Positions 36,826 to 45,768 of a stretch of 64,000 nt of DNA are shown here, one piece after another. Location of the stretch: the NCBI RefSeq assembly GCF_000617845.2, contig NZ_DF820425.1:1185690-1249689 (forward strand), read 5' to 3'. The translations under genes and the position numbers were made by a program. Source of the DNA: Bradyrhizobium sp. DOA9. Lineage in GTDB: Bacteria; Pseudomonadota; Alphaproteobacteria; Rhizobiales; Xanthobacteraceae. A model generated the notes under the pieces. The model did no database searches, was not told the DNA's origin, and saw only the letters and a list, made by a program, of their open reading frames with translations. The first letter of the stretch is position 1; each line of letters begins with the position of its first letter.

Positions 36826-38451
36826 TCAGGCCGGTTCGGGATTGCGGGAGCGATCGGACAACGCGGTAGAGAGGACGTTACCAAGGGCACTCTGCTTGTC
36901 GCGGCGGCGTTGCACCGAGGAAGGTATGCGCATGGCTTCGCGGTATTTCGCGACCGTGCGGCGGGCAATATCAATGCCCGAGGCGCGCAAGCGTTCCACG
37001 ATGGTGTCGTCCGACAGGATCGCGGAGGGCTCCTCCGAATCGATCAGCTGCTTGATGTGGTGACGCACCGCTTCCGCCGAATGCGCTTCGCCGCCGTCCG
37101 CCGAGGCGATCGAGGCCGTGAAGAAATATTTCAGCTCGAACGTGCCGCGGTTGGTCGCCATGTATTTGTTGGCGGTGACGCGCGACACCGTGGATTCGTG
37201 CATCTGGATGGCGTCGGCGACGGCCTTCAGATTGAGCGGGCGCAAATGCGCGACGCCATGGGTGAAGAACCCGTCCTGCTGGCGCACGATCTCGGTCGCC
37301 ACTTTCAGGATGGTGCGGGCGCGCTGGTCGAGCGCGCGCACGAGCCAGGTCGCGTTCTGCAGCGCGTCGGTGAAATAGGACTTGTCGCCGTCCTTGCCGA
37401 TCTTCTTCGACAGCTCGGAATAATAGGTCTGGTTGACCAGCACGCGCGGCAAGGTGTCGCTGTTGAGCTCGACATGCCAGCCGCCGTCGGGGCCCGGGCG
37501 GACATAGACGTCGGGCACCATGGTCTGCAGGCGCGCCGAGCCGAACTTCATGCCCGGCTTGGGATTGAGGCGGCGGATCTCGCCGATCATGTCGGCGATG
37601 TCCTCGTCGTCGACGCCGCAGATCTTGCGCAGAGAGGCGATGTCGCGCTTGGCGAGCAGATCGAGATGCTCGACCAGCGCCTGCATCGCGGGGTCGTAGC
37701 GGTCGAGCTCGCGCAGCTGGATCGCCAGGCATTCGCTCAGAGAGCGCGCGCAGACGCCGGGCGGGTCGAATTTCTGCAGCACGGCAAGGACGTTTTCGAC
37801 CTCGGCCTGCGACGTGCCGAGACGCTCGGCGGCCTGGCCGAGATCGGGCGGCAGATAGCCGGCCTCGTCGACGAGGTCGATCAGGTACTGGCCGATCATG
37901 CGCTGCGCGGGCGCGGTGAAGGCGACCGAGAGCTGCTCGGCGAGATGGTCCGACAACGTTGTCTCGGCCGCGACAAAAGCTTCGAGATTGTAGTCTTCGT
38001 CACCGGAGGCGCCGCCGCCCCATTCGGTATAGGTGGTCGGCGCGGCATCCTGGGCGTTGCGTGCGGCCGCCTCGGCCGGCTCCTCGGAGAAGACGTTGTC
38101 GAGGCCGGTGTCCAGGGTCTGCTCGATCTCGGCGCGGGTGCCGAGATCCTTGCTCATCCATTCTTCCTGGCCCGGCTCGAAGCTTTCCGCGCTGCCGCCG
38201 AAGCCGTCCTCGCCCTGAGCCTCGCCCTGGCCACCCTCGGAATCGCCGTAACTGCCGGCCTCGGCCGGGGCTTCTCCCGCGGGGACTTCGTCACTGGCCC
38301 GTTCCAGCAGGGGGTTTCGCTCGAGCTCCTCTTCCACGAAGGTGGTGAGATCGAGGTTGGACAATTGCAGCAGCTTGATCGCCTGCATCAGCTGCGGCGT
38401 CATGACCAGCGACTGCGACTGCCGGAACTCTAATCTCTGCGTAAGCGCCAT
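36826..38451 (-). CDS. rpoN: RNA polymerase sigma-54 factor
   Basis: A 541-residue sigma-54. The glutamine-rich activator-interacting region I is at the N-terminus (QRLEFRQSQSLVMTPQLMQA), region II is acidic (about residues 60-150), and the RpoN box ARRTVAKYRE lies near residues 496-505. It directs transcription of nitrogen-fixation and nitrogen-assimilation genes with enhancer-binding activators. Bradyrhizobium can have two copies; this one lies in the conserved lptB-rpoN-hpf-ptsN group. A -24/-12-like site overlaps its start. Confidence 0.96.
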   Translation of the reverse strand: MALTQRLEFRQSQSLVMTPQLMQAIKLLQLSNLDLTTFVEEELERNPLLERASDEVPAGEAPAEAGSYGDSEGGQGEAQGEDGFGGSAESFEPGQEEWMSKDLGTRAEIEQTLDTGLDNVFSEEPAEAAARNAQDAAPTTYTEWGGGASGDEDYNLEAFVAAETTLSDHLAEQLSVAFTAPAQRMIGQYLIDLVDEAGYLPPDLGQAAERLGTSQAEVENVLAVLQKFDPPGVCARSLSECLAIQLRELDRYDPAMQALVEHLDLLAKRDIASLRKICGVDDEDIADMIGEIRRLNPKPGMKFGSARLQTMVPDVYVRPGPDGGWHVELNSDTLPRVLVNQTYYSELSKKIGKDGDKSYFTDALQNATWLVRALDQRARTILKVATEIVRQQDGFFTHGVAHLRPLNLKAVADAIQMHESTVSRVTANKYMATNRGTFELKYFFTASIASADGGEAHSAEAVRHHIKQLIDSEEPSAILSDDTIVERLRASGIDIARRTVAKYREAMRIPSSVQRRRDKQSALGNVLSTALSDRSRNPEPA

Positions 38452-38452
38452 G

Positions 38453-38470
38453 AAGCAAGAACCGTTCCCA
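38453..38470 (-). promoter_or_regulatory. Sigma-54-type -24/-12 motif at the rpoN start
   Basis: On the minus strand GGGAACGGTTCTTGCT has GG and GC elements 12 bases apart and keeps ACGG and TTGCT of the consensus. It ends one or two bases before the rpoN ATG, so binding there by sigma-54 could block rpoN expression. Confidence 0.5.
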
Positions 38471-38542
38471 AAAATTTGGTCCGATTTTTGCTTATCCTAG
38501 TCCGAGCCCGATGTACACGTCTTGACGAAACGCAAAAACGGG

Positions 38543-39559
38543 CTAGAGGCGGAATTCCTCGCCAAGGTAAAGGCGGCGCACGTCCGGATCGGCGACGATC
38601 TCATCCGGAGTTCCCTCCGTCAAGATTTCCCCGGCATAGACGATATAGGCACGGTCGGTGAGGCCGAGCGTCTCGCGGACATTGTGGTCGGTGATCAGCA
38701 CGCCGATGCCCCGATTGGTCAGATGGCGGACGAGATCCTGGATGTCGCCGACCGCGATCGGGTCGATGCCGGCGAAGGGCTCGTCGAGCAGCATGTAGTT
38801 CGGCCGCGTCGCCAGCGCGCGCGCGATCTCGACGCGGCGGCGCTCACCGCCGGACAGCGCGATCGACGGTGATTTCCGCAGCCGCGTGATATTGAACTCG
38901 TCGAGCAGCGAATCGAGCTGCTGCTCGCGCTTCTTGCGCGAGGGCTCGACCACTTCGAGCACGGCGCGGATATTCTGCTCGACGGTGAGACCGCGGAAGA
39001 TCGAGGCTTCCTGCGGCAGATAGCCGATGCCGAGCCTCGCGCGCTGATACATCGGCAGCCTGGTGACGTCGTGGCCGTCGAGCTCGATCGCGCCGCGATC
39101 GGCCTTGATCAGGCCGGTGATCATGTAGAACACGGTGGTCTTGCCGGCGCCGTTCGGGCCGAGCAGGCCGACCGCCTCGCCGCGGCGAACATAGATGCTG
39201 ACGCCGCGCACCACCTGGCGGCTGCCGAAGGCCTTTTCCACGCTATGCACAGCCAGGAAGCCGGGCCGGTTCAACAGCTGCGGCCCACCGGTACCGTTGG
39301 ACCTGGCGGCCGTGCGGACCGGATGAACGGCCTGCGGACGCGGCTCGGCCTGATAGTCGGCGTCGTAGTCGCCCTTGTAGTCACCTTGGAACTGGTCAGG
39401 CGCGCGCGGCTGATCGCGGGCAATCGGCGGCGCATCCCTGACAGGACTGGGCACGAGGCCGCCGACGCTGTCACCGAGCGCAGTAATGTCCTGACGCGCA
39501 AATCCTGGCCGGCCGCGCTTGGCGGGGCGCCGACGGAACATGCTGAAGAGATCGACCAT
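38543..39559 (-). CDS. lptB: LPS export ABC transporter ATP-binding protein LptB with N-terminal extension
   Basis: A 338-residue LptB that powers lipopolysaccharide extraction by LptF/LptG. The ATPase core begins near residue 101; Walker [10 protein letters not shown] is at 134-142, the signature [15 protein letters not shown] and Walker [15 protein letters not shown] follow. About 97 residues precede it and are absent from the usual 240-residue LptB: they are basic at first ([13 protein letters not shown]), then Pro-rich and carry a [11 protein letters not shown] motif. It lies downstream of lptA and upstream of rpoN. Confidence 0.94.
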   Translation of the reverse strand: MVDLFSMFRRRPAKRGRPGFARQDITALGDSVGGLVPSPVRDAPPIARDQPRAPDQFQGDYKGDYDADYQAEPRPQAVHPVRTAARSNGTGGPQLLNRPGFLAVHSVEKAFGSRQVVRGVSIYVRRGEAVGLLGPNGAGKTTVFYMITGLIKADRGAIELDGHDVTRLPMYQRARLGIGYLPQEASIFRGLTVEQNIRAVLEVVEPSRKKREQQLDSLLDEFNITRLRKSPSIALSGGERRRVEIARALATRPNYMLLDEPFAGIDPIAVGDIQDLVRHLTNRGIGVLITDHNVRETLGLTDRAYIVYAGEILTEGTPDEIVADPDVRRLYLGEEFRL

Positions 39560-39783
39560 CCCCGCCTTCTAGCCTTTACGCGTCGCCTTGAGCGAAATCC
39601 GCGCGATCTGCCGCGCCAGCCAGAGCGATTCGCTGACGCAGCATGGGTGAAGGGATGTCTCATGCCCAGTGAAACACGCCCGAAAAGCGGCAGATCCCGC
39701 CTCGAAAGCCCTGCGCGCTAGATACAGGCTCGCTCGCCAAGCTTCAACCTCGGATCGGGAGCACCCGAACCAAGTTGTTGAAT

Positions 39784-40497
39784 TCACTTTTGTTTACTTG
39801 CGCCAGGCAATTGCAAGGGCGGCGCCGCGCCAGGTTTGCTCCCCTGGCCGCAATCATTGCTGCCGCCCTGCGGCAGCAGCGCCTGCACCCGCCCGTTGTC
39901 GGATTCCACGCGGGACACACCGGTGGTCATGTCGACCATCAAGCGATCACCGCGCAGCACGTTCTTGCACTGGGTCAGGACCACCTGGCCGCCCGCGCCG
40001 CCGAGCATGGTGATGAGGTTGGTCTTGGTGTCGAACACCGCGGTCTCGCCCGTCACCACCTGGTCCTTCTGGGTGACCACGACATTGCCGCGCGCCTCGA
40101 GCCGCTTGATCGAGGAGCTGCCGCCCGGTCCCGGCTGCGCCGACTGCATCGGCGCCGATTTCGCGCCCTTCGCTGCGGGCTGCGGCGCGGCGGGCTTGTC
40201 GCCGCCGGACTCGTAGAAAACCACCAGCGTCTTCGAGGTCATGGTGGTGTCGCCCTGCACGACCTTCACATTGCCGGCGAAGGTCGCCTCCTTCTTCTTG
40301 TCGCGCATCTCGAGCGAGGCGGCTTCGATCTGGATCGGCTGATCGCGGTTTTGCGAAAAGCCCTGCATCGCATTGGGCACACCCTGCATCGTGCTCTGCG
40401 CGAGGGCCGCACCCGTGACGAGCAGCGCGAGGCCGATCGCGAGCGCGGCCTTGCTGACAAAAACGTCACGCGGGAAACAGGTCATCATGAAAATCAC
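39784..40497 (-). CDS. lptA: Periplasmic LPS transport protein LptA
   Basis: A 237-residue periplasmic OstA/LptA-like protein that bridges LPS from LptC to LptD. A signal peptide covers about the first 34 residues (ALAIGLALLVTGAALAQS). The beta-jellyroll segments IQIEAASLEMRDKKKEATFA, GNVKVVQGDTTMTSKTLVVF and RGNVVVTQKDQVVTGE are clear. A Pro/Ala/Lys-rich insert follows the second strand group. It overlaps lptC by four bases. Confidence 0.93.
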   Translation of the reverse strand: MIFMMTCFPRDVFVSKAALAIGLALLVTGAALAQSTMQGVPNAMQGFSQNRDQPIQIEAASLEMRDKKKEATFAGNVKVVQGDTTMTSKTLVVFYESGGDKPAAPQPAAKGAKSAPMQSAQPGPGGSSSIKRLEARGNVVVTQKDQVVTGETAVFDTKTNLITMLGGAGGQVVLTQCKNVLRGDRLMVDMTTGVSRVESDNGRVQALLPQGGSNDCGQGSKPGAAPPLQLPGASKQK

Positions 40498-41225
40498 TTC
40501 GAATTGGCAGACTTGTTTTGAGGCGTGCGTGTCTTCGTCGGCGCCGGCTCAGCTGGTGGCGGCTGACTAGCGGCGGGCTCGTCGAGCTTGTCGAGGTGCA
40601 TCACCACGTTGCCCTCGAAGCGGATGACTTCGCCGCCCTCGGTAATTCGCAGGCGATCCGCACTCAGCGTGCCGTTGGTCAGCTTGACGTCGACGCGCTC
40701 GTCCGAGGAGACCGTGCCCTTGCCCATGTCGACGAAGGCCGAGTTCAGCCGCGCCTCATAGCCGGTCGAGGTGCGCAGCAAGATGTCCTTGCGCAGGTCG
40801 AGCTGCTGCTGCTTGTTGTCGAAGCGGCCGGTGCGGGCGTCGAGGAACAGGGTCGACTTGTCCTCCATCAGCACTTTCGCACGGAGGTCATTGAGATCGA
40901 CATGATCGGGATCGGTGATGTCCTGCGTCGCGGTCTTGGCCCAGAGCTCGTAGGGCCGCTGGTCGGGCGTGTAACCGGCGAGGTGCGGTGATTCCATCGT
41001 GATCTTGGTGCCCGACACCACCAGATTTCCGGAGTCGAGCGGCAGCTTCGGCATCAGCATGCGGAACGGATTGAAGATCGAGACGCCGACGATGGCGGCC
41101 ATGGACAGCAGCACCGCACTCGGCACCGCGATGCGCAGAATCCGCACCAGGCGGCTGTGGCGCGCCGCGCTGGCGAACTTGGCCGCAAGCGCGGCGTCGT
41201 AGGCGGGGTTCTGGGCCGAATTCAC
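40494..41225 (-). CDS. lptC: LPS export protein LptC
   Basis: A 243-residue bitopic protein of the Lpt bridge. One transmembrane helix lies near residues 28-50 (ILRIAVPSAVLLSMAAIVGV), preceded by a basic cytoplasmic head, and a periplasmic LptC domain follows (SPHLAGYTPDQRPYELWAKT and LRAKVLMEDKSTLFLDAR). The tail is Pro/Thr-rich. Its stop overlaps the lptA start, forming the first gene of the lptCAB unit. Confidence 0.92.
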   Translation of the reverse strand: MNSAQNPAYDAALAAKFASAARHSRLVRILRIAVPSAVLLSMAAIVGVSIFNPFRMLMPKLPLDSGNLVVSGTKITMESPHLAGYTPDQRPYELWAKTATQDITDPDHVDLNDLRAKVLMEDKSTLFLDARTGRFDNKQQQLDLRKDILLRTSTGYEARLNSAFVDMGKGTVSSDERVDVKLTNGTLSADRLRITEGGEVIRFEGNVVMHLDKLDEPAASQPPPAEPAPTKTRTPQNKSANSK

Positions 41226-41387
41226 CTAGGTTCCTGCTTGCCTGGCTCCTGACGAGGAGTCCGCCTTGTCCGGTCGAGGGGACACCCCATTCTATCCGGC
41301 GCCGCCCAAATATGCAGCCGGCGACAGGCCGTTACGAAAGTGTCCGAAACGGGGCGGCAAGGTCCGGCCATTCGCCGCGCGGGGCCT

Positions 41388-42002
41388 TCAGGAATGCGCG
41401 AAAATGTCCTCTTCCGCCCAGCCCTGGAGGTCGAGCAGGGCGCGGGTCGGCAGGAAGTCGAAACAGGACTGCGCCAGCTGGCTGCGGCCTTCCCGCACCA
41501 GCATGGCGTCGAGCCGCTCGCGCAAGCCATGCAGATGCAGCACGTCGGAGGCGGCGTAGGCGAGCTGCGGCTCGGTCAGGCTGTCCGAACCCCAATCGCT
41601 GGACTGCTGCTGCTTGGAGAGGTCGACATTGAGCACCTCGCGCACGAGGTCCTTCAGGCCGTGGCGGTCGGTGTAGGTGCGGGTCAGGCGGGAGGCAATC
41701 TTGGTGCAATAAATCGGCCCGGTCATGACGCCGAAGGTCTGGTACAGCACCGCGACGTCGAACCGGGCGAAATGGAAGATCTTGGTGATCGCGGGGTTGG
41801 CCAGCAGGGCCTTCAGGTTCGGCGCGTCGGTGTGACCCTTGGGGATCTGCACCACGTCGGCGCTGCCGTCGCCTGGCGAGAGCTGCACCACGCAGAGCCG
41901 GTCGCGGTGCGGGTTAAGCCCCATGGTCTCGGTGTCGATCGCCACCGCTCCGGTGTAGCGCGTGAGGTCGGGCAGGTCGCCGCGGTGCAGGCGTACGGTC
42001 AT
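41388..42002 (-). CDS. RNase D-like 3'-5' exonuclease (catalytic domain only)
   Basis: A 204-residue DEDD exonuclease. The Exo I motif AIDTETMGLNP has D23 and E25, Exo II is FHFARFDVAVLY, and Exo III is YAASDVLHLHGLR. It lacks the HRDC domains of the 370-residue RNase D, so it is the short alphaproteobacterial form, probably acting in 3'-end trimming of structured RNA. It is upstream of lptC in the same direction, separated by 162 bases with no other gene. Confidence 0.93.
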   Translation of the reverse strand: MTVRLHRGDLPDLTRYTGAVAIDTETMGLNPHRDRLCVVQLSPGDGSADVVQIPKGHTDAPNLKALLANPAITKIFHFARFDVAVLYQTFGVMTGPIYCTKIASRLTRTYTDRHGLKDLVREVLNVDLSKQQQSSDWGSDSLTEPQLAYAASDVLHLHGLRERLDAMLVREGRSQLAQSCFDFLPTRALLDLQGWAEEDIFAHS

Positions 42003-42107
42003 GGCGTTTCAAAACCTCGGGTCGAATCGGTCAAGTCGGTACAATAGCGAATTCGGATTGCCCGCGGTGTAGCCATTGCCGGCGGGCCGCGCAAGCACGG
42101 GGTCGGG

Positions 42108-43424
42108 TCAGATCGCCGCCAGCATGATGCAGATCATCGCCGCGACCGCGATGCGGCTCGGGCCGTCCCGGAAGGCATAGAGGATGGGATCGTCGGGCAT
42201 CTCGCGGCGATGCGCCATCATCAGGGCGCGGCCGAACCAGTAGAGCAGCAGCGGTGTGAGCAGCCACAGCAACCAGGGTCGGCTGTACAACGGCGTCACC
42301 GCGGTCGAGGAGACGTAGAGCGAGAACACGGTCACCGCGTTCATCGCGCTCGCCGCGGCCATCGCCGCGAGGACGTGCAGGTCGGTGACGCGATAGTCGC
42401 GGTTGGAGGGATCGGTCAGCCCCGCGCTCTCGCGCATGCCGAGCTCGCTGAAGCGCTTGATCAGCGCCAGCGAGGTGAACACGAACAGCGAGAAGATCAG
42501 CAGCCATTCCGACAGCACCACGCCGACGCCGACCGCGCCGGCGACGATGCGCAGGCTGTAGAGACCGGCCAGCGTGACGATGTCGACCAGCATCTTGCGC
42601 TTGAGCACGAACGAATAGGCGATCGTGGTGGCGAGATAGGCGCCGAGCACGCCGAGGAACAATGGCGAGATGCAGAGGCCGACGGCGGCCGCGAACAGCC
42701 AGAGCGCAGGGATCGCAAGCAGCGCGGACGAGATCGGCAGGTCGCCGGCGGCGAGCGCGCGATGGCGCTTGGTCGGATGCTGGCGGTCGGCAGAGAGATC
42801 GAGCAGATCGTTCATCAGATAGGCGCCCGACGCACAGGCCGAGAACGCCAGGAACGCCAGCAGCGCCGAGCCGAGCGCTGCAAAGTTGATCTGATGCGCA
42901 GTGACGACAGGCACGAACACCAGCGTGTTCTTGGCGTATTGATAGACGCGAAGCGCCTTCGCCCAGGTCTTCAGGCTCGCACGCTTGCTGCTCCGCGCGT
43001 CGATGCGCGCGATGAAAGCACGATCGAATGGAAGGTTGCCGGTCGCAAGCTCGGCAGGCGTCACGACGCCGTCGAGGCCGAGATGCGCGGCGATGCCCGC
43101 GGCCTGATGGGCAAAGCGGTGAGCGACCAGATAGACTTTCTCGCCCCGCGCCCGCGCCGCCAGTGCCTGGTTCAGCACCTCGGCATCATAGGGCAGATGG
43201 GCGTAATCGATCTCGGCGTGTGCCAGGATATCGGTGAGCGCCGCCATGCCTGGTCGCCCGCCCGCGCCGAAGCGGGCAAGCATGCGTGCCGGGGCGCTGA
43301 AGAGCGCCTCCATCAGCAACTCCGAGCGCAGCAGCGCGCCTTCGAGCTCGATGACGAGCGTCCGGGCAACCGTCGGCGACGGCGTGGACGCGCCAGAATC
43401 GTACTGCCGGGCAGGCTGCTCCAT
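42108..43424 (-). CDS. UbiA-family decaprenyl-phosphate phosphoribosyltransferase-like protein with HAD-like head
   Basis: A 438-residue protein with two parts. Residues 20-130 resemble a HAD phosphatase with an altered nucleophile motif (VIELEGALLRSELL instead of DxDGT). From about 150 it is a UbiA-type membrane prenyltransferase with about eight helices and the diphosphate motif NDLLDLSADRQHPTKR at 205-220. That pattern fits decaprenyl-phosphate 5-phosphoribosyltransferase (Rv3806c) and rhizobial NoeC. With the DprE1 and DprE2-like genes at 50754-52823 it suggests a polyprenyl-phosphate-arabinose pathway. The HAD part may remove the 5-phosphate if still active. Confidence 0.82.
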   Translation of the reverse strand: MEQPARQYDSGASTPSPTVARTLVIELEGALLRSELLMEALFSAPARMLARFGAGGRPGMAALTDILAHAEIDYAHLPYDAEVLNQALAARARGEKVYLVAHRFAHQAAGIAAHLGLDGVVTPAELATGNLPFDRAFIARIDARSSKRASLKTWAKALRVYQYAKNTLVFVPVVTAHQINFAALGSALLAFLAFSACASGAYLMNDLLDLSADRQHPTKRHRALAAGDLPISSALLAIPALWLFAAAVGLCISPLFLGVLGAYLATTIAYSFVLKRKMLVDIVTLAGLYSLRIVAGAVGVGVVLSEWLLIFSLFVFTSLALIKRFSELGMRESAGLTDPSNRDYRVTDLHVLAAMAAASAMNAVTVFSLYVSSTAVTPLYSRPWLLWLLTPLLLYWFGRALMMAHRREMPDDPILYAFRDGPSRIAVAAMICIMLAAI

Positions 43425-43630
43425 CCGAAAACGCTCTGACTTGCCACCAACTGACCGGCCCGAGAGCTGGCCGGGGAGCAGGGAAATGGACGGCGGCGAG
43501 CCTAGGGGGCATTCGCTAAGGGCGGCTTAATCGGGGTGGAGAGCCGCGGAGGGCCTCCCGCGGGCATCCGCCGGATTCGGCCTCAACTTCTGTATTCCCA
43601 AAGGATAGAAGGGGAGATGGCGCCCCGCTC

Positions 43631-44206
43631 TCACGGCGACTTCTTCTGCGCCGGCGCGGCCGGCTTCGAAGGAGCTGTCTGGGCTTGGGTTTGGGCGGAT
43701 ACAGCGTCCGGCGTGGCGATGGCGATGGCGAACAGACGCCATTGCCCGGCGACGGTCTGAAAGGTGAGATCGAATTTGATCTGCTGCGGTTGGGTCGGAA
43801 TGTAACCCGCAAGACGCAGCATTCCCCACTGGTCGAGTGCAGGCGCATCGGTGAATTGCGGCGCCAGCAATGCCGCGCCGTAGAGGTCGAAGTTGCGGCG
43901 CCGCAGGTCGAGAAAATTCAGCCCGAGATCGGCGGCGGTGTTGCGCGCCTGAAAGTCGGGGGCAGCGAGGTCGCGCAGCACGGTGTAGTTGCCGGTGCGG
44001 TTGGCATCGTTGAGCGTGAGCAGCGTCGAGCGGATCAGATAGAGCGCCTGCTCCAGCGAGACAGGCAGCGACGGCTGTGCGGAAGCCGCAGCCGGCGCAG
44101 GCGCCTTCTGCTGCGCCATCGCTCCGTCACTTCCGCAGGACAGCAGCAGCACCAGTGCTATCATGGCGCGCGCGATCAACTGCGCCGACTTGCCGAAGCC
44201 CGCCAT
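43631..44206 (-). CDS. Secreted hypothetical protein after the autotransporter gene
   Basis: A 191-residue protein with a signal peptide ending near residue 33 (CGSDGAMAQQ), possibly a lipoprotein because of the cysteine in LLLLSCGSDG. The mature part is a small alpha/beta domain (LIRSTLLTLNDANRTGNY, FDLTFQTVAGQWRLFAIAIA) like NTF2-type folds, with a Pro/Ala/Lys-rich tail. Its ATG (or a GTG one codon earlier) overlaps the stop of the YadA-like gene, so it is co-translated with it and could assist assembly or be a partner. I do not recognise a family. Confidence 0.7.
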   Translation of the reverse strand: MAGFGKSAQLIARAMIALVLLLSCGSDGAMAQQKAPAPAAASAQPSLPVSLEQALYLIRSTLLTLNDANRTGNYTVLRDLAAPDFQARNTAADLGLNFLDLRRRNFDLYGAALLAPQFTDAPALDQWGMLRLAGYIPTQPQQIKFDLTFQTVAGQWRLFAIAIATPDAVSAQTQAQTAPSKPAAPAQKKSP

Positions 44207-45768
44207 CACCAGCCGACGCGCATGCCGAGGCGGCCGCCCAACCCGCCGCCGTTGGTGCCGTAAGTCAGGCCGCCGCTGGCCTGCACGTGCTCGCTGACGC
44301 GCAGCGCCGCACTCATGGAGAGCGCATTGGTGTTCTCAAACGTGCCCCAGTTCATGCTCATCGCGATCTTTTCGGACGGCATCAGCCAGGGCGAGCCGGA
44401 CATCGCAAGAGCCATTGCGACACCGTTGATCGCCTTGCCGGTCCTGCCGTCGATCTCGTTGAGGCGGGCATTGATGCCGGCGAGCTGGTTGTTGATGTTT
44501 GCGATATCTCCGGAGCCCGCGAGCCCGAGCGCACCGAGCGAGGTGGAAGCGAGATTGCCGGCAGCGTCCGTGGTGACGAGCTGCACCGGTCCGGACTGCG
44601 CGGCCGTGCTCGCGGCCGAAGTGACGCCCGTCATCGTGTAGGTATTGCTCGCGGTGCCGTAGACCTGTTGGTTGGCGCGCGTCGCGGCGGCGCCATTGCC
44701 GATCGCGGTAGAGTTCGCGAAGGTTGCGGAGGCGCCATTGCCGAAGGCCGAGGAATTCGCGCCGGTTGCGTTGGAGCCGTTGCCCACCGCGGTGTTCGCG
44801 ACACCGTTTCCGCTCGCGTTGGCGCCGTTTCCGACCGCAATGTTGAAGCTGCCGGTCCCGCTGGCATTGGATTGCGTGCCGTTCGCGATATTCCTCGAAT
44901 TGGCGCCGTTGGCATTCGCCAGATAGCCGGCCGCCGCGTTCGAGCTGTTGGTGCCAAATGCGGTGGCGGCGTTGCCGGTGGCGACGTTATAGCTTCCGGA
45001 CCCGCTCGCGTTGGTATTCACGCCGGTCGCGATATTGAAGCTGTTGTCGCCGGTCGCGTTGGAGTTTGGGCCGGTCGCGATGTTAGCGCTGCCGTTGCCG
45101 TAGGCGTTGGCGTTGGTCCCCGTCGCGGTGTTGGAGCTGTTGTCGCCGTAAGCCCTGGCGACAAACCCGCTCGCAACATTTCTGCTGTTGTTGCCGGAGG
45201 CATTGGAACTGCGCCCAGTCGCAACGTTCCTGCTGTTGTCGCCGTTGGCGAGGGCTGTCAGCCCGGACGCGAGATTGCCGCTGTTGTTGCCGCTGGCGTT
45301 GGCTCCGGCGCCGGTCGCGATATTGTTGCTGTTGTCGCCGCTGGCCTGCGCGTTGTTACCGGACGCGATGTTTTTGCTGGTGTCACCGCTGGCGATGGCT
45401 CCCGCTCCGGTCGCGCTGTTGAAGCTGTTGTTGCCGCTGGCGTTGGCATTGTTTCCGGTCGCCATATTGGAGCTGCTGTGGCCGCTGGCGTTGGCGGAAC
45501 CGACGGCAATATTGCTGCTGGCATTTCCGTCAGCGTAAGCGCCGCTCCCGATCGCGGAGTTGTTGCTGCCCGCACCCGGAGCGGAGGCGGAAGGCCCGCA
45601 GGCAAAATTGCTCGCTGATCCGGCGGCCGAGGCGCCTTGCTCGGACGCGGCCCCATCTACGCACACGAACTGAGCCCGGGCCTGCGGCGCGCAGGCGCAG
45701 GCCGCGACCACGGCCATGAGCGCCGTTGCGAGAAATGCTGTGACTGGCGCTCGCGGTGAAATCGTCAT
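44206..45768 (-). CDS. YadA-like trimeric autotransporter
   Basis: A 520-residue trimeric autotransporter adhesin. A signal peptide covers about 35 residues (FLATALMAVVAACACA). The passenger is an array of about fifteen YadA-head-type repeats with a 16-residue period, such as NASGNNSRNVASG and NATGDNSFNIATG. A short stalk follows (INNQLAGINARLNEIDGRTG), then a four-strand membrane anchor ending GGRLGMRVGW. The ATG at 45768 is preferred over 26 residues further upstream. It should sit on the cell surface and mediate adhesion or biofilm; the partner is unknown. Confidence 0.9.
   Translation of the reverse strand: MTISPRAPVTAFLATALMAVVAACACAPQARAQFVCVDGAASEQGASAAGSASNFACGPSASAPGAGSNNSAIGSGAYADGNASSNIAVGSANASGHSSSNMATGNNANASGNNSFNSATGAGAIASGDTSKNIASGNNAQASGDNSNNIATGAGANASGNNSGNLASGLTALANGDNSRNVATGRSSNASGNNSRNVASGFVARAYGDNSSNTATGTNANAYGNGSANIATGPNSNATGDNSFNIATGVNTNASGSGSYNVATGNAATAFGTNSSNAAAGYLANANGANSRNIANGTQSNASGTGSFNIAVGNGANASGNGVANTAVGNGSNATGANSSAFGNGASATFANSTAIGNGAAATRANQQVYGTASNTYTMTGVTSAASTAAQSGPVQLVTTDAAGNLASTSLGALGLAGSGDIANINNQLAGINARLNEIDGRTGKAINGVAMALAMSGSPWLMPSEKIAMSMNWGTFENTNALSMSAALRVSEHVQASGGLTYGTNGGGLGGRLGMRVGW

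Noticed and set aside
44300..45700. Regular 48-base periodicity that could look like a CRISPR or satellite array
   Set aside because: The period equals 16 codons of the autotransporter head repeat, the units are diverged, and there are no unique spacers of constant length.
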